Assembly (NCBI RefSeq): GCF_003478505.1
Contig: NZ_QUFI01000008.1
Span: forward strand, 1-64,000
Direction of reading: 5' to 3'
Length of the DNA stretch: 64,000 bases
DNA from: Clostridium sp. AF27-2AA
GTDB taxonomy: Bacteria > Bacillota > Clostridia > Lachnospirales > Lachnospiraceae
In this document: positions 25,138 to 32,673 of the stretch, in pieces
How positions within the stretch are numbered: position 1 is the stretch's first letter
How the letters are laid out: the number at the start of each line of letters is the position of its first letter
Position numbers and translations under genes: made by a program
Notes under the pieces: generated by a model
Seen by the model: the letters and a program-made list of their open reading frames with translations, nothing else
The model's database searches: none
Told to the model about the DNA's origin: nothing

Positions 25138-26007
25138 TTAATCATTTCGAGTGTAGCTACCTGTTACTAAAACCGGGATATATGTATCAAGCGATTGAGC
25201 TGCAAGTGTTCGATGTCGCCCATCACTCTGAAATACATAATAAGAACCTACCTGCGCAACCTGGACAGGATTATTGTAATAGCTACGAATGGTATCATCT
25301 AACACTGGGTTTTGTGAAAGCTCATCCAAAGACATTCCTGACTCAGTATTTTGACGAACATCTTGGATGTGCGAAGCTCGCCTTAGAATGTTTTCTCTCG
25401 ACCATCCCTCTCGACCATTCCGTGTCCAAAATCCTTCCGGGTTCCCAAGTTCTCGGTCACTGAGATAAACTCCTTCAATATCCCTTGCTCTAACGTATAC
25501 GAGTTCTGGATTTTCATTTCGAGAAAAGGTATAGTTCCCGTTCTCCCAATAATCTCGATATTCTTCATAGTGATTTCCACGGGAAAAATATCGTTCAGCT
25601 GATAGTCTGTCTTGAACAAATGCAAGATTAGAACCAAAGGTATTTGACTCAAAGGTGGTTGTATCTGCACTTGATGGTGTAACAGCAAAACTACTGGTCT
25701 GAGGTGTGCTTGCAGATATTCCATTTGTAGATCCTAGTTGAACACTTTCGTATTCACTAAGGCTCTTGGCGAGTAAAGCCACATATTTTTCTGCTTGAAG
25801 CATAATTACCAATATGTCATTGAGAGCCTTGTTGCAGTCTCTTACAACCACGCCCAACTCGTTGTATTTTTTATCTTGCCATCCAGCACCTAACTGTTCA
25901 TATTTCATCTTTACAGATTTTTTGGTAGTTTCGATGGAGGAAATGGAATCCTGCATTTTTTTCAGCATTGCGAATAGCTGAACGGAGTCAGCATTTACCA
26001 TACTCAT
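25138..26007 (-). CDS. WXG100-like protein with C-terminal ParB-like domain
   Basis: Encodes 289 residues. The ATG at 26007 is chosen over an upstream start because AGGAGGTGATGAA precedes it. Residues 1-95 parallel those of the neighbouring protein (SSIETT ... GWQDKKYNELG ... ALNDILVIMLQAEKY). The C-terminal segment contains DGRHRTLAAQSL, the pattern of the ParB/sulfiredoxin fold found in some nuclease toxins. Between them is a Ser/Thr-rich linker. No immunity candidate lies directly behind it; the next gene starts 19 bases later. Toxin activity is inferred. Confidence 0.65.
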   Translation of the reverse strand: MSMVNADSVQLFAMLKKMQDSISSIETTKKSVKMKYEQLGAGWQDKKYNELGVVVRDCNKALNDILVIMLQAEKYVALLAKSLSEYESVQLGSTNGISASTPQTSSFAVTPSSADTTTFESNTFGSNLAFVQDRLSAERYFSRGNHYEEYRDYWENGNYTFSRNENPELVYVRARDIEGVYLSDRELGNPEGFWTRNGREGWSRENILRRASHIQDVRQNTESGMSLDELSQNPVLDDTIRSYYNNPVQVAQVGSYYVFQSDGRHRTLAAQSLDTYIPVLVTGSYTRND

Positions 26008-26460
26008 TTCATCACCTCCTGGCAGCGGATTTTGTGAAGTGCAAAGCGGCGATGTGTCAGGAAAGTCTGACACATCACTGCTTCGGCAAGATTTAATTTA
26101 GAGAGGAAAGAAATTGTTCCAACTCAGCAGCGGTCGGTGCAATGTACGGTTTCATCTGGTAAGTATCCTTAACACCGTCTGTGAAGTATACGCTCCTTTC
26201 TTTTTTCGTTTTGTTGGTTCATTTTCGCCAGTGTGTTCGTGTCGTTTGCTGTGACGAGAACGCAACATAGACACAAAGAAAACACAAGGGCGAGCTTGCT
26301 CGTTTATATACCCTTGTGTTTTCGACTGGATATGTTAAGGTAACAAACAGTAAATGACACGTTACAGACTGCAAAATGTACCAACTGAAAAAAGAAAGAA
26401 TACCGTTGTGTGCTTTATTTCTCGATCAGCTTTTCAAACATGAGGAAAGGTTTTTATAAA
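26008..26460. other. Intergenic region with hairpins and a short coding remnant
   Basis: A perfect 10-bp hairpin (GATGTGTCAG, 26051-26060; CTGACACATC, 26067-26076) precedes the ParB-like gene on its strand. A minus-strand frame ending at 26093 encodes about 33 residues (SVYFTDGVKDTYQMKPYI, then more) but lacks a start, so it is probably a gene remnant. At 26279-26322 is a nested hairpin: outer arms AAAACACAAGGG and CCCTTGTGTTTT, inner arms CGAGC and GCTCG. No complete gene is seen. Confidence 0.5.
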
Positions 26461-26497
26461 AAAAGAGTAGTTACCGTTTTTTGGTAACTACTCTTTT
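26461..26497 (-). terminator. Terminator of the zeta toxin remnant
   Basis: A perfect 15-bp inverted repeat, AAAAGAGTAGTTACC and GGTAACTACTCTTTT, lies around a seven-base loop. It sits 14 bases beyond the zeta stop codon on the minus strand, the usual place for its terminator. Confidence 0.85.
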
Positions 26498-26510
26498 CCT
26501 TTTTTAAGGT

Positions 26511-26812
26511 TTAAAGTCCTGGAAGTTTAGGTGTTTTGGGTATTGGTGGTGTAGGTAGCTGCAAGCTTTCCAATTTTTGTTGAATTGCTTTAAATTCAGG
26601 GGTTTCTTGGTGTTGATTTTGAACCATTTTTTGCTCTATTCTCTCCAAAGTCGGTTGAATTTCTTTCCCTGATACTTTACGATTTAATTCTCTTTCTAAG
26701 GTCTCTTTCGGACTAATGGAAGGCGTTTCTAAACTTGAATAGAAGTTTCACTCCTTCTCTATTATAAAGCCTTATATCGCTAAATAAGCCCGTTTTATGA
26801 AGGGTTTCTAAG
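26511..26812 (-). pseudogene. 3' remnant of the zeta toxin gene, frameshifted
   Basis: Reading the minus strand, [19 protein letters not shown] and then a second frame ending [11 protein letters not shown] match the C-terminal third of the zeta toxin (a UDP-N-acetylglucosamine kinase of pSM19035-type plasmids). The two parts are in different frames because of one extra base near 26742, between the codons for KL and YSSLETPS. Upstream similarity stops abruptly at about 26,812. The middle of the toxin, including most of the kinase fold, is missing, so no active toxin can be made from this copy. Confidence 0.85.
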
Positions 26813-27100
26813 CTGAAATGAACGGGTTTACACCCGGCCTTGACCTCCGCCCGCTGTCCCGCTGAATGGGTGGACAAGGCGGCCAATCCCTCAAAGTGCT
26901 TGGACGCTCTCTTTCTGATTTTGGAGCGTTTCTTTTCTAAAAATTGAAATGGGCGGGAAGCCATTTTAGGGCTTTCCCGCCTTGATTACTTTTTAGCAAA
27001 GACGGGCGTGACTGTCAACGGCGGCGCATGAAATGCGCCGTTCATCTTGACCGTTGACTGGCTCGGCTGGCTTTGCTATCTTCCTGACAAATGGGAATGT
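26813..27100. other. Inserted segment downstream of the kinase gene, with hairpins
   Basis: This GC-richer stretch interrupts the zeta gene. It holds a terminator-like hairpin at about 26,950-26,981 (GGCGGGAA ... TTCCCGCC). A nested inverted repeat lies near 27,017-27,061, with outer arms GTCAACGG and CCGTTGAC and inner GCGCAT and ATGCGC. No credible gene is seen. Confidence 0.45.
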
Positions 27101-27646
27101 CTAAGATAGTAAAGACGTCCCACATGCAACTCTTTCTTTTATTGCGGAAACCGTATCTTTAATTGTGAATGTAGTTGTGTCTATGACATTTGATTCATAT
27201 ATCCCCAAACCGGAAAATTGCTCCCACATTGTTTCCACTAATTCAATATTTGTTTTTCTATCTAATTTTGAGCGTTCCACAGCTCGCTTCATAGTTTCTT
27301 TTTTACTCGCTCTTAATACAATATAGTGTACCTCGTAATCTTCTTGGGCAAGAGCTTTCCATGGCTCCAAAAACCATGGCCCGACAATCCCATCTACAAT
27401 TACATCATATCCGCCACGAGCATATCGCTTTGCAGCTTCTAAAAAGGCTTCAATGACAACCAGATTTTGCTTGTTGGATTCTGGCAAATGTGGTGGTATT
27501 GCGCCTTTGCTTAAGTAATGAAAAAAGTCATCGGTGTGCATATGCACTGATTTATCCATATCTGATTCCTTTGCGACAATTGACGCAGTTGTTGTTTTTC
27601 CTGTCCCCGGTGAGCCTGTAATCACAATAATTCTTCCTTGATTCAT
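27101..27646 (-). CDS. P-loop small-molecule kinase-like protein
   Basis: Encodes 181 residues. The P-loop GSPGTGKTT lies at about 10-18, a DDFF motif with likely substrate-binding acidic residues near 38-41, and VIVDGIVGPWF near 83. The pattern fits the family of small P-loop kinases (shikimate/gluconate kinase and chloramphenicol phosphotransferase-like). The substrate cannot be told. The ATG at 27646 is preceded on its strand by the end of another frame ([12 protein letters not shown]), probably the tail of its former upstream neighbour. It now lies between the two halves of a broken zeta gene, 260 bases from erm(B) debris. Confidence 0.7.
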   Translation of the reverse strand: MNQGRIIVITGSPGTGKTTTASIVAKESDMDKSVHMHTDDFFHYLSKGAIPPHLPESNKQNLVVIEAFLEAAKRYARGGYDVIVDGIVGPWFLEPWKALAQEDYEVHYIVLRASKKETMKRAVERSKLDRKTNIELVETMWEQFSGLGIYESNVIDTTTFTIKDTVSAIKERVACGTSLLS

Positions 27647-27707
27647 CTGTATTTTCCCTCACAATTTGAATTTATCACTTTGTTCCTGCCTGCTCAATCA
27701 TCTTCTT

Positions 27708-27855
27708 CGCAAACTGGTTTTCCCTGACCCTGATTGCCCACCAAGTAAAAAAGCGGTTGGCGATTCAACCGCTTTTTTACTTGAACCAATTCTTCTAAAT
27801 TATCATTTAAGCGATTCTCAAACTGTTTGTCAGTAAAATTGACTATATTTGCCAT
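27708..27855 (-). pseudogene. 5' remnant of the zeta toxin gene, frameshifted
   Basis: The minus strand from the ATG at 27855 encodes [19 protein letters not shown], the N-terminus of zeta. One G is missing near 27,778 (CAAGTAAAAAAG where CAAGGTAAAAAAGCG is expected), so the frame changes. The Walker A region [11 protein letters not shown] continues in the next frame. Similarity ends at about 27,708, where an unrelated segment carrying the kinase gene begins. The toxin is therefore inactivated twice, by frameshift and by truncation. Confidence 0.85.
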
Positions 27856-27856
27856 A

Positions 27857-28051
27857 TTAAGCCACTTTCTCTTTATTCAAAACTTGTTTTGAGTAACGAT
27901 TCATTGACCGCCAATACTCATGAACGGCTTGTAATTCTTCTAAAGAATAATCAAAAAGATTTACACGTTTTGCAAGCTTTAATTGGTTTAATAAATTGAC
28001 TTCCAATAATTGAGAGTCATTTTTATTTAATTCATGGTTCAAAACATAGTT
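27857..28051 (-). pseudogene. 5'-truncated epsilon antitoxin gene
   Basis: The frame (NHELNKNDSQLLEVNLLNQ and onward to VLNKEKVA) is the C-terminal two thirds of the 90-residue epsilon antitoxin of the epsilon/zeta system. The first 25 or so residues are missing. The break lies within a few bases of the erm(B) stop codon, so a deletion fused erm(B) to the middle of epsilon. A TTG at 28042 could start a 61-residue fragment but has no good ribosome site. Because zeta is also broken, the antitoxin is no longer needed. Confidence 0.85.
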
Positions 28052-28054
28052 TAA

Positions 28055-28792
28055 TTATTTCCTCCCGTTAAATAATAGATAACTATTAAAAATAGACAAT
28101 ACTTGCTCATAAGTAACGGTACTTAAATTGTTTACTTTGGCGTGTTTCATTGCTTGATGAAACTGATTTTTAGTAAACAGTTGACGATATTCTCGATTGA
28201 CCCATTTTGAAACAAAGTACGTATATAGCTTCCAATATTTATCTGGAACATCTGTGGTATGGCGGGTAAGTTTTATTAAGACACTGTTTACTTTTGGTTT
28301 AGGATGAAAGCATTCCGCTGGCAGCTTAAGCAATTGCTGAATCGAGACTTGAGTGTGCAAGAGCAACCCTAGTGTTCGGTGAATATCCAAGGTACGCTTG
28401 TAGAATCCTTCTTCAACAATCAGATAGATGTCAGACGCATGGCTTTCAAAAACCACTTTTTTAATAATTTGTGTGCTTAAATGGTAAGGAATACTCCCAA
28501 CAATTTTATACCTCTGTTTGTTAGGGAATTGAAACTGTAGAATATCTTGGTGAATTAAAGTGACACGAGTATTCAGTTTTAATTTTTCTGACGATAAGTT
28601 GAATAGATGACTGTCTAATTCAATAGACGTTACCTGTTTACTTATTTTAGCCAGTTTCGTCGTTAAATGCCCTTTACCTGTTCCAATTTCGTAAACGGTA
28701 TCGGTTTCTTTTAAATTCAATTGTTTTATTATTTGGTTGAGTACTTTTTCACTCGTTAAAAAGTTTTGAGAATATTTTATATTTTTGTTCAT
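28055..28792 (-). CDS. erm(B): 23S rRNA (adenine-N6) dimethyltransferase Erm(B)
   Basis: Encodes 245 residues beginning [18 protein letters not shown] and ending LLFNGRK, the full canonical Erm(B). The SAM-binding EIGTGKGHL lies near 35-43 and the catalytic GSIPYH near 100. It dimethylates A2058 of 23S rRNA and gives resistance to macrolides, lincosamides and streptogramin B. The ATG at 28792 is the known start; the in-frame upstream extension is noncoding. The usual leader-peptide attenuator upstream is absent. The sequence before ATTACATG belongs to the preceding XRE gene region instead, so expression must depend on that gene's transcript. Confidence 0.98.
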
Positions 28793-28826
28793 GTAATATC
28801 CCTTTTTATTTGCTGTGACTATTCGC

Positions 28827-29171
28827 TCATTTTTCTTCCTCAATAAAAACTCTACCAGCTAACCAACATTCGTCTAATTCATTTGGGAATAATTCAAGCT
28901 GGCGAATCATATAATGTGTACTTGGAATGTAATCAAAATAAAACAATAGTGCTAGATATAAACTCCATGGAATTGGGCGTGTCCGATTTTCGTAGGCACT
29001 ATAAGTTTGTCGTGAAATACCAACAGCCGAAGCAATTTCTTCTTGTGATGCACCAACTTTTCCTCTGAGTGCGGGTAACTCAATCGCCAATTGAGTGGCC
29101 AAGTTCTCTTTCTCATCTTTACTAAAATTCCAAAACTGCTTATAAGCATCTCGCCCTACAAATTGAATCAA
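28827..29171 (-). CDS. XRE-type HTH regulator upstream of erm(B)
   Basis: Encodes 114 residues. The TTG start at 29171 is chosen because GGAGGAG lies five bases upstream; the longer in-frame extension would run through the recombination site. A helix-turn-helix occupies about 42-65 ([23 protein letters not shown]). Erm(B) starts 34 bases after its stop, so both are probably cotranscribed. It begins 25 bases from the left 25-bp inverted site. No promoter is visible on its strand in the present orientation, because the recombinase terminator is directly upstream. Its target is unknown; it may belong with the recombinase. Confidence 0.75.
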
Positions 29172-29195
29172 TAAATCTCCTCCTGGGTATACTCT

Positions 29196-29220
29196 TTCGT
29201 AGAGTACATTACTCCACGAA
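29196..29220. repeat. Left copy of a 25-bp inverted recombination-like site
   Basis: On the minus strand it has 9-bp arms TTCGTGGAG and CTCTACGAA around the 7-bp centre TAATGTA, the geometry of a tyrosine-recombinase crossover site. It is an exact reverse complement of the site at 30582-30606. The two enclose the recombinase gene. Confidence 0.8.
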
Positions 29221-29222
29221 AA

Positions 29223-29268
29223 AACACCGCCAAACACTGAAAACTCAGCATTATTTGACGGTGTTGAC
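29223..29268 (-). terminator. Terminator of the second recombinase gene
   Basis: On the minus strand AACACCG pairs with CGGTGTT around an inner hairpin (CTGA, GTTT, TCAG), followed by TTTTTT. It lies just after the recombinase stop codon and would block read-through into the XRE-erm(B) pair. Confidence 0.75.
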
Positions 29269-29271
29269 AAT

Positions 29272-30408
29272 TTATTTGACGGCTAATAAATCAGAAAGCC
29301 GTTGCATATTTTCTTTTTTTAAATCCATGGATGGGTGTACATAGCGATTCATTGTAATATTCACGCTGGCATGACCCAATATCTCGCTGAGACTTTTTAC
29401 ATCGAATCCAAGCTCTATGCACCTTGTAGCAAATGTATGACGTAACGAGTGATAATTTGCGGAGTTGATTCCGCTGTTTTTCAATACCTTCTTGAAATGA
29501 TTTTGCATGGTTCTTGGTTCTAATGGATTCTGATCGCTATTGGTTAGAATGTAGCCAGTAGAAGAAGCTTTGTGTGCTGTAAGAATAGTCATTAAGCCAT
29601 GGGGTACTGGAATAGTACGGATGGAGCAAGCACTTTTGGGTGTGGTAACAACAATCCTTGTCTTGCATTCACTGTTGGTTCTATCTTGGATTCTCTGGAG
29701 CGTTTGATGCACATGGATTGTGTAATCTGAGAATGAAACATCTTCCCATCGCAACGCACAAATTTCACCTACTCTGAGACCAGTGAATAAACATACTAAT
29801 ATACCAATATTGCAGGAATCAAGATTAGAATACAAGTATTGGCATAATTTTTCCTGTTCAGCACGACTCAAAACTCTCATTTCCTTCGTTTGACGTTTTA
29901 TCTGTATAGATCGTGCGTCACAAGAAATGGCTTTCCCGTTTCGGGTGGCAAATTGTAAGATATTTCGAATTAGAGATAAAATATCTGAAACAGTTTTAGA
30001 GGAAAGTCCATTCTCCTTTAATCCACCAGAAACAAGGAAAAAATTACACTGCGTTTCAATAAACTCGTGTGTTATATCACGCAATTGTTTGCTTCCGAAC
30101 ACAGGAAGTATATACGAGTTGAGAAGATTCCTATATTTGTTGCTTGTAGATTCTTTCACTTTAGGACATATAGCTTGAAACCATTCCATAGCAACCTGTT
30201 CAAATTGATCTGAGCTAATTTCTGGATCGACAGTGACAGAATTACTCGTGCACGAACTTTGACTGATAAGTTTTGCTTTGACTTCTCGATATGATTTTGC
30301 ATAAACATAACCGTAATTGGCTTTGCCTGTAGAAGATCGGGACTTAATGTATCTTCCTTCCCATCTGCCGTCTTTCCTTTTGTAAATATTTTCTCCTTTT
30401 CGTGCCAT
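29272..30408 (-). CDS. Tyrosine recombinase between inverted sites, probable invertase
   Basis: Encodes 378 residues. An N-terminal AP2-like/SAM-like DNA-binding part begins GENIYKRKDGRWEGRYI, and a core-binding domain spans about 70-175. The catalytic domain has Arg in FTGLRVGEICALRW, His and Arg in HSLRHTFA, His in LGHASVN and the Tyr nucleophile in NRYVHPS. ATG at 30408 follows AAGGAGGTG and is preferred. The gene lies between two identical 25-bp sites in opposite orientation, so its likely reaction is inversion of the 1.4-kb segment that contains it. It is distinct from the ICE integrase at 35715. Confidence 0.85.
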   Translation of the reverse strand: MARKGENIYKRKDGRWEGRYIKSRSSTGKANYGYVYAKSYREVKAKLISQSSCTSNSVTVDPEISSDQFEQVAMEWFQAICPKVKESTSNKYRNLLNSYILPVFGSKQLRDITHEFIETQCNFFLVSGGLKENGLSSKTVSDILSLIRNILQFATRNGKAISCDARSIQIKRQTKEMRVLSRAEQEKLCQYLYSNLDSCNIGILVCLFTGLRVGEICALRWEDVSFSDYTIHVHQTLQRIQDRTNSECKTRIVVTTPKSACSIRTIPVPHGLMTILTAHKASSTGYILTNSDQNPLEPRTMQNHFKKVLKNSGINSANYHSLRHTFATRCIELGFDVKSLSEILGHASVNITMNRYVHPSMDLKKENMQRLSDLLAVK

Positions 30409-30516
30409 AAGGTACACCTCCTTCAATATGACTATAATTCTGACGGCAAATTGTGACTTTGGAACTTCCTAAGACGGATTTTTGCGCAAAACCTCGTGTT
30501 TTATGTCCCTAACATA

Positions 30517-30545
30517 TTGACAAACAGTGCGACAACTTGTAAAAT
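30517..30545 (+). promoter_or_regulatory. Near-consensus promoter inside the invertible segment
   Basis: TTGACA at 30517-30522 and TAAAAT at 30540-30545 have exactly 17 bases between them. It fires rightward, through the right 25-bp site, into the terminator at 30619. No gene is served in this orientation. After inversion it would read through the left site to the XRE gene and erm(B). Confidence 0.8.
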
Positions 30546-30581
30546 AGAGATGTAAATTAAAAAAAACAGAGAAGAATGCGA

Positions 30582-30606
30582 TTCGTGGAGTAATGTACTC
30601 TACGAA
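30582..30606. repeat. Right copy of the 25-bp inverted recombination-like site
   Basis: Arms TTCGTGGAG and CTCTACGAA surround TAATGTA, the exact reverse complement of 29196-29220. The following T-run also makes it look like a terminator hairpin. Its centre plus flanking bases (TGGAGTAATGTACTC) recur at about 33,449. Confidence 0.8.
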
Positions 30607-30618
30607 TTTTTTATTTTA

Positions 30619-30663
30619 AAGAACCTCAAGATAGCTCATATTGTCGTCTTGGGGTTCTTTTCA
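30619..30663 (+). terminator. Terminator facing the invertible promoter
   Basis: A 13-bp stem, AAGAACCTCAAGA with TCTTGGGGTTCTT, is followed by TTTC. With the promoter at 30517 it would yield only a short transcript of about 110 nt in the present orientation. Confidence 0.75.
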
Positions 30664-30805
30664 TTCTATCATTTAATGCAATCTGCCTATAAAATTTTAT
30701 CATATTGCATTTATAAATGCAACTTGCACCCAATGTTGGTTGTTGAGATTTTTGGTACATTTTATAATGTATAGCAGAATCATACACAGCATGGAGGTGA
30801 TTGAA

Positions 30806-31168
30806 ATGCAACCGGAAGTTGACTATATAAAAATCGGTCAGCGCATTAAAGCTGCTCGCCAGGAGAAGGGATACAGCCAAGCAGACTTGGGTGCGTTGGT
30901 TGGTTGCTCGAACAATCATATGAGCCATGTTGAAGTTGGACAGACGAAAGTTTCTTTGGCAATGCTTCTAAAACTGGCATTCGTCTTGGAAAAGAACTTT
31001 GACTATTTTTTGCTGGATACCCCATATGCAAAATGCGACAGCATCATCGATGATGAGATTGCTGCAAAACTGAAAAAGTGTAATGTAACAACATTGATAA
31101 CCGTAGGAAAGATGATTGATGTCTTGATTGACCAGCAAGAGATGATAAAAAAAGCGGAGCTTGATTGA
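30806..31168 (+). CDS. XRE family transcriptional regulator
   Basis: Encodes 120 residues, with ATG at 30806 behind GGAGGTGATTG. An N-terminal helix-turn-helix lies at about 10-65 (IGQRIKAARQEKGYSQADLG ... SHVEVGQTKVSL). The C-terminal region is helical and could dimerise. It is an isolated plus-strand gene bordered by terminators, at the left edge of the ICE regulatory region. Its operator is not obvious. Related small XRE proteins often control integrase or transfer genes in such elements. Confidence 0.75.
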   Translation: MQPEVDYIKIGQRIKAARQEKGYSQADLGALVGCSNNHMSHVEVGQTKVSLAMLLKLAFVLEKNFDYFLLDTPYAKCDSIIDDEIAAKLKKCNVTTLITVGKMIDVLIDQQEMIKKAELD

Positions 31169-31171
31169 TAT

Positions 31172-31219
31172 AATGAAAAAGAAGCCCATTGACGGTTCTG
31201 AGTGAACTGCTGTGGGTTT
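31172..31219 (+). terminator. Terminator after the XRE gene
   Basis: Arms AAAGAA and CCCA pair with TGGG and TTCTTT around an inner GTTC/GAAC hairpin. It follows the XRE stop codon by a few bases. Confidence 0.6.
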
Positions 31220-31257
31220 CTTTTGTTGCAATACAATATACTGATCCTTTAAGAAAC

Positions 31258-31307
31258 AAAAAGTCCACCAGTCATGATGCACTGCGCATCGTACTGGTGG
31301 ACTTTTT
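31258..31307. terminator. Strong bidirectional terminator between convergent genes
   Basis: A perfect 15-bp repeat, AAAAAGTCCACCAGT and ACTGGTGGACTTTTT, contains an inner GATGC/GCATC stem. A-run and T-run on its two sides allow termination from both the XRE gene and the convergent ImmA-like gene. Confidence 0.9.
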
Positions 31308-31331
31308 CTGTAAAGATATAAAAATAGATAT

Positions 31332-31886
31332 TCATATATCGCCATAACTAATGTCGTTATCGTAGGCATGAAGATCTTCTTTCAGGAAATCTGCTTTACG
31401 AATATACATCGAATTTACCAGCTCTCCTTTTTCGTGGAGCAGGCTGAATTTGTAGTCTAATAATGCTGCCGGTACATAGAGCATTTTAGCCGTTTCAAAA
31501 AATGTGTGTTCCGAAAGGCATTCCAGAACTTCCCCATCTTCTAACAGAAGCTCCGCCGCAAAAAAGTTTGCTTCATTTTCTTCGATTGATCTATCATCAA
31601 AAACTTCCATTTCTTGAAAGCCGTGCATCATGGCGATTTTTGTATGCAGGACAGCGTGTCCTAATTCATGTGCGACTAAGATACGTTCCAGGATGCCGTT
31701 CACATTGTGATCTATCACGATATTCTTCTGTCTGGACTGGTAATAGAAGAAGCCCTTCAATTTCTTCTGTAAATCGTAATAGTGGATTTTGATACCTAAC
31801 AGCTGACATAGTTCGTAAGGGTCTCTGGTGTGATATTTTCGCACAAGCTTATCGACAGTTTCAATGATATGCTCTGCCGTTTTCAT
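31332..31886 (-). CDS. ImmA/IrrE family metallopeptidase
   Basis: Encodes 184 residues, with ATG at 31886 behind GGAGGTGAAGC. The zinc motif HELGH (residues about 72-76) and a downstream ENEANFFAAELL segment carrying the third ligand define the ImmA/IrrE family. In ICEBs1-type systems this protease cleaves the neighbouring repressor to induce excision. Here the repressor-like XRE gene lies directly upstream on the same strand, 51 bases away. That makes an ImmA/ImmR-type induction switch likely, though it is inferred from gene order. Confidence 0.85.
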   Translation of the reverse strand: MKTAEHIIETVDKLVRKYHTRDPYELCQLLGIKIHYYDLQKKLKGFFYYQSRQKNIVIDHNVNGILERILVAHELGHAVLHTKIAMMHGFQEMEVFDDRSIEENEANFFAAELLLEDGEVLECLSEHTFFETAKMLYVPAALLDYKFSLLHEKGELVNSMYIRKADFLKEDLHAYDNDISYGDI

Positions 31887-31937
31887 TTGCTTCACCTCCG
31901 AATCGCACACAGAAAACATATTCTGTGCTTGAGGATT

Positions 31938-32387
31938 TTACTCTTTATCTTTATGCTTTCTGTATTTCTTCGGAGTGTACTTTTCCCGTGCTGTTTTCTT
32001 AGAGTCCATATAAACTGACATAATCGCCTGGAAGAATACATCTTTTGCGTCCTCGTCCAATTCTCCACCGGCAAACAGAGAATTTACACGACCCAGCACT
32101 TCCTGAGCTTCTTTTGCTCCCTTTGAACCGAAGTTTTCCTTTGCCTCTAAAATAAACATATCCTGATCTATATGGCTCTGGCTGTCCGTTTCAGATTCAT
32201 CCAAAAGATAGGACACAGAGATATGCAGCGCTTCAGCAAGTTTTCTGATGTTGCTTTTTCTGGGGAGTGTTCCGAGCTGCTCATAGGTGTAAAGGGATCT
32301 TTCGGAAATGCCGGTCATCTGGGCAAGCTCCGTTTGAGATAGGTTCATAGCCAAACGAGCTTCTTTAATTTTTTCTCCAAATGTCAT
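31938..32387 (-). CDS. ImmR-like XRE repressor
   Basis: Encodes 149 residues. The helix-turn-helix is at about 5-60 (IKEARLAMNLSQTELAQMTG ... ERSLYTYEQLG). The C-terminal half is acidic then basic and probably mediates oligomerisation or protease recognition. It is paired with an ImmA-like protease gene downstream. Four copies of a TTCCGAT-centred motif lie in the divergent promoter region directly upstream, which fits an autoregulated repressor. The ATG at 32387 follows GGAAGGACAG. Confidence 0.8.
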   Translation of the reverse strand: MTFGEKIKEARLAMNLSQTELAQMTGISERSLYTYEQLGTLPRKSNIRKLAEALHISVSYLLDESETDSQSHIDQDMFILEAKENFGSKGAKEAQEVLGRVNSLFAGGELDEDAKDVFFQAIMSVYMDSKKTAREKYTPKKYRKHKDKE

Positions 32388-32422
32388 GGTACTGTCCTTC
32401 CTTTCAAAAAATATTTATTCGT

Positions 32423-32573
32423 AACTTCCGATTATTTGTTGACAAACTTCTGGAAAATGCTATAATGAGAATCAGAACAGAAGTATTAGTTCCACTTAAT
32501 TATATATCGGAACTTTTATAAAGTCAAGAACTTCCGATTTTGCTTCTGTTATTTTAATCAAATATCGGAAGTT
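32423..32573. promoter_or_regulatory. Divergent control region with four repressor-like sites and a promoter
   Basis: The motif AACTTCCGAT appears at 32423-32432 and 32529-32538, and inverted as ATCGGAACTT at 32506-32515 and ATCGGAAGTT at 32564-32573. A promoter with TTGACA at 32439-32444 and TATAAT at 32461-32466 (16-base spacing) lies between the first two and reads right toward the gene at 32674. Binding of the ImmR-like protein would shut it off. Confidence 0.7.
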
Positions 32574-32673
32574 ATAGTCATTCTTGTCCCATGGTATTTG
32601 TTTCCCTTTAGCCAAGTGACAGGAGTTAGAAAGGAATTCTTATTTTATGGATTAGGCTGAAAGGAGATTCTGA

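Noticed and set aside
26279..26322. Nested hairpin as the ICE origin of transfer
   Set aside because: It lies downstream of the plasmid-derived zeta remnant and away from the relaxase and MobC genes, so a terminator or plasmid relic is as likely.
28793..28843. N-terminal extension of Erm(B)
   Set aside because: The canonical protein starts MNKNIKYS at 28792 and the extension overlaps the end of the XRE gene.
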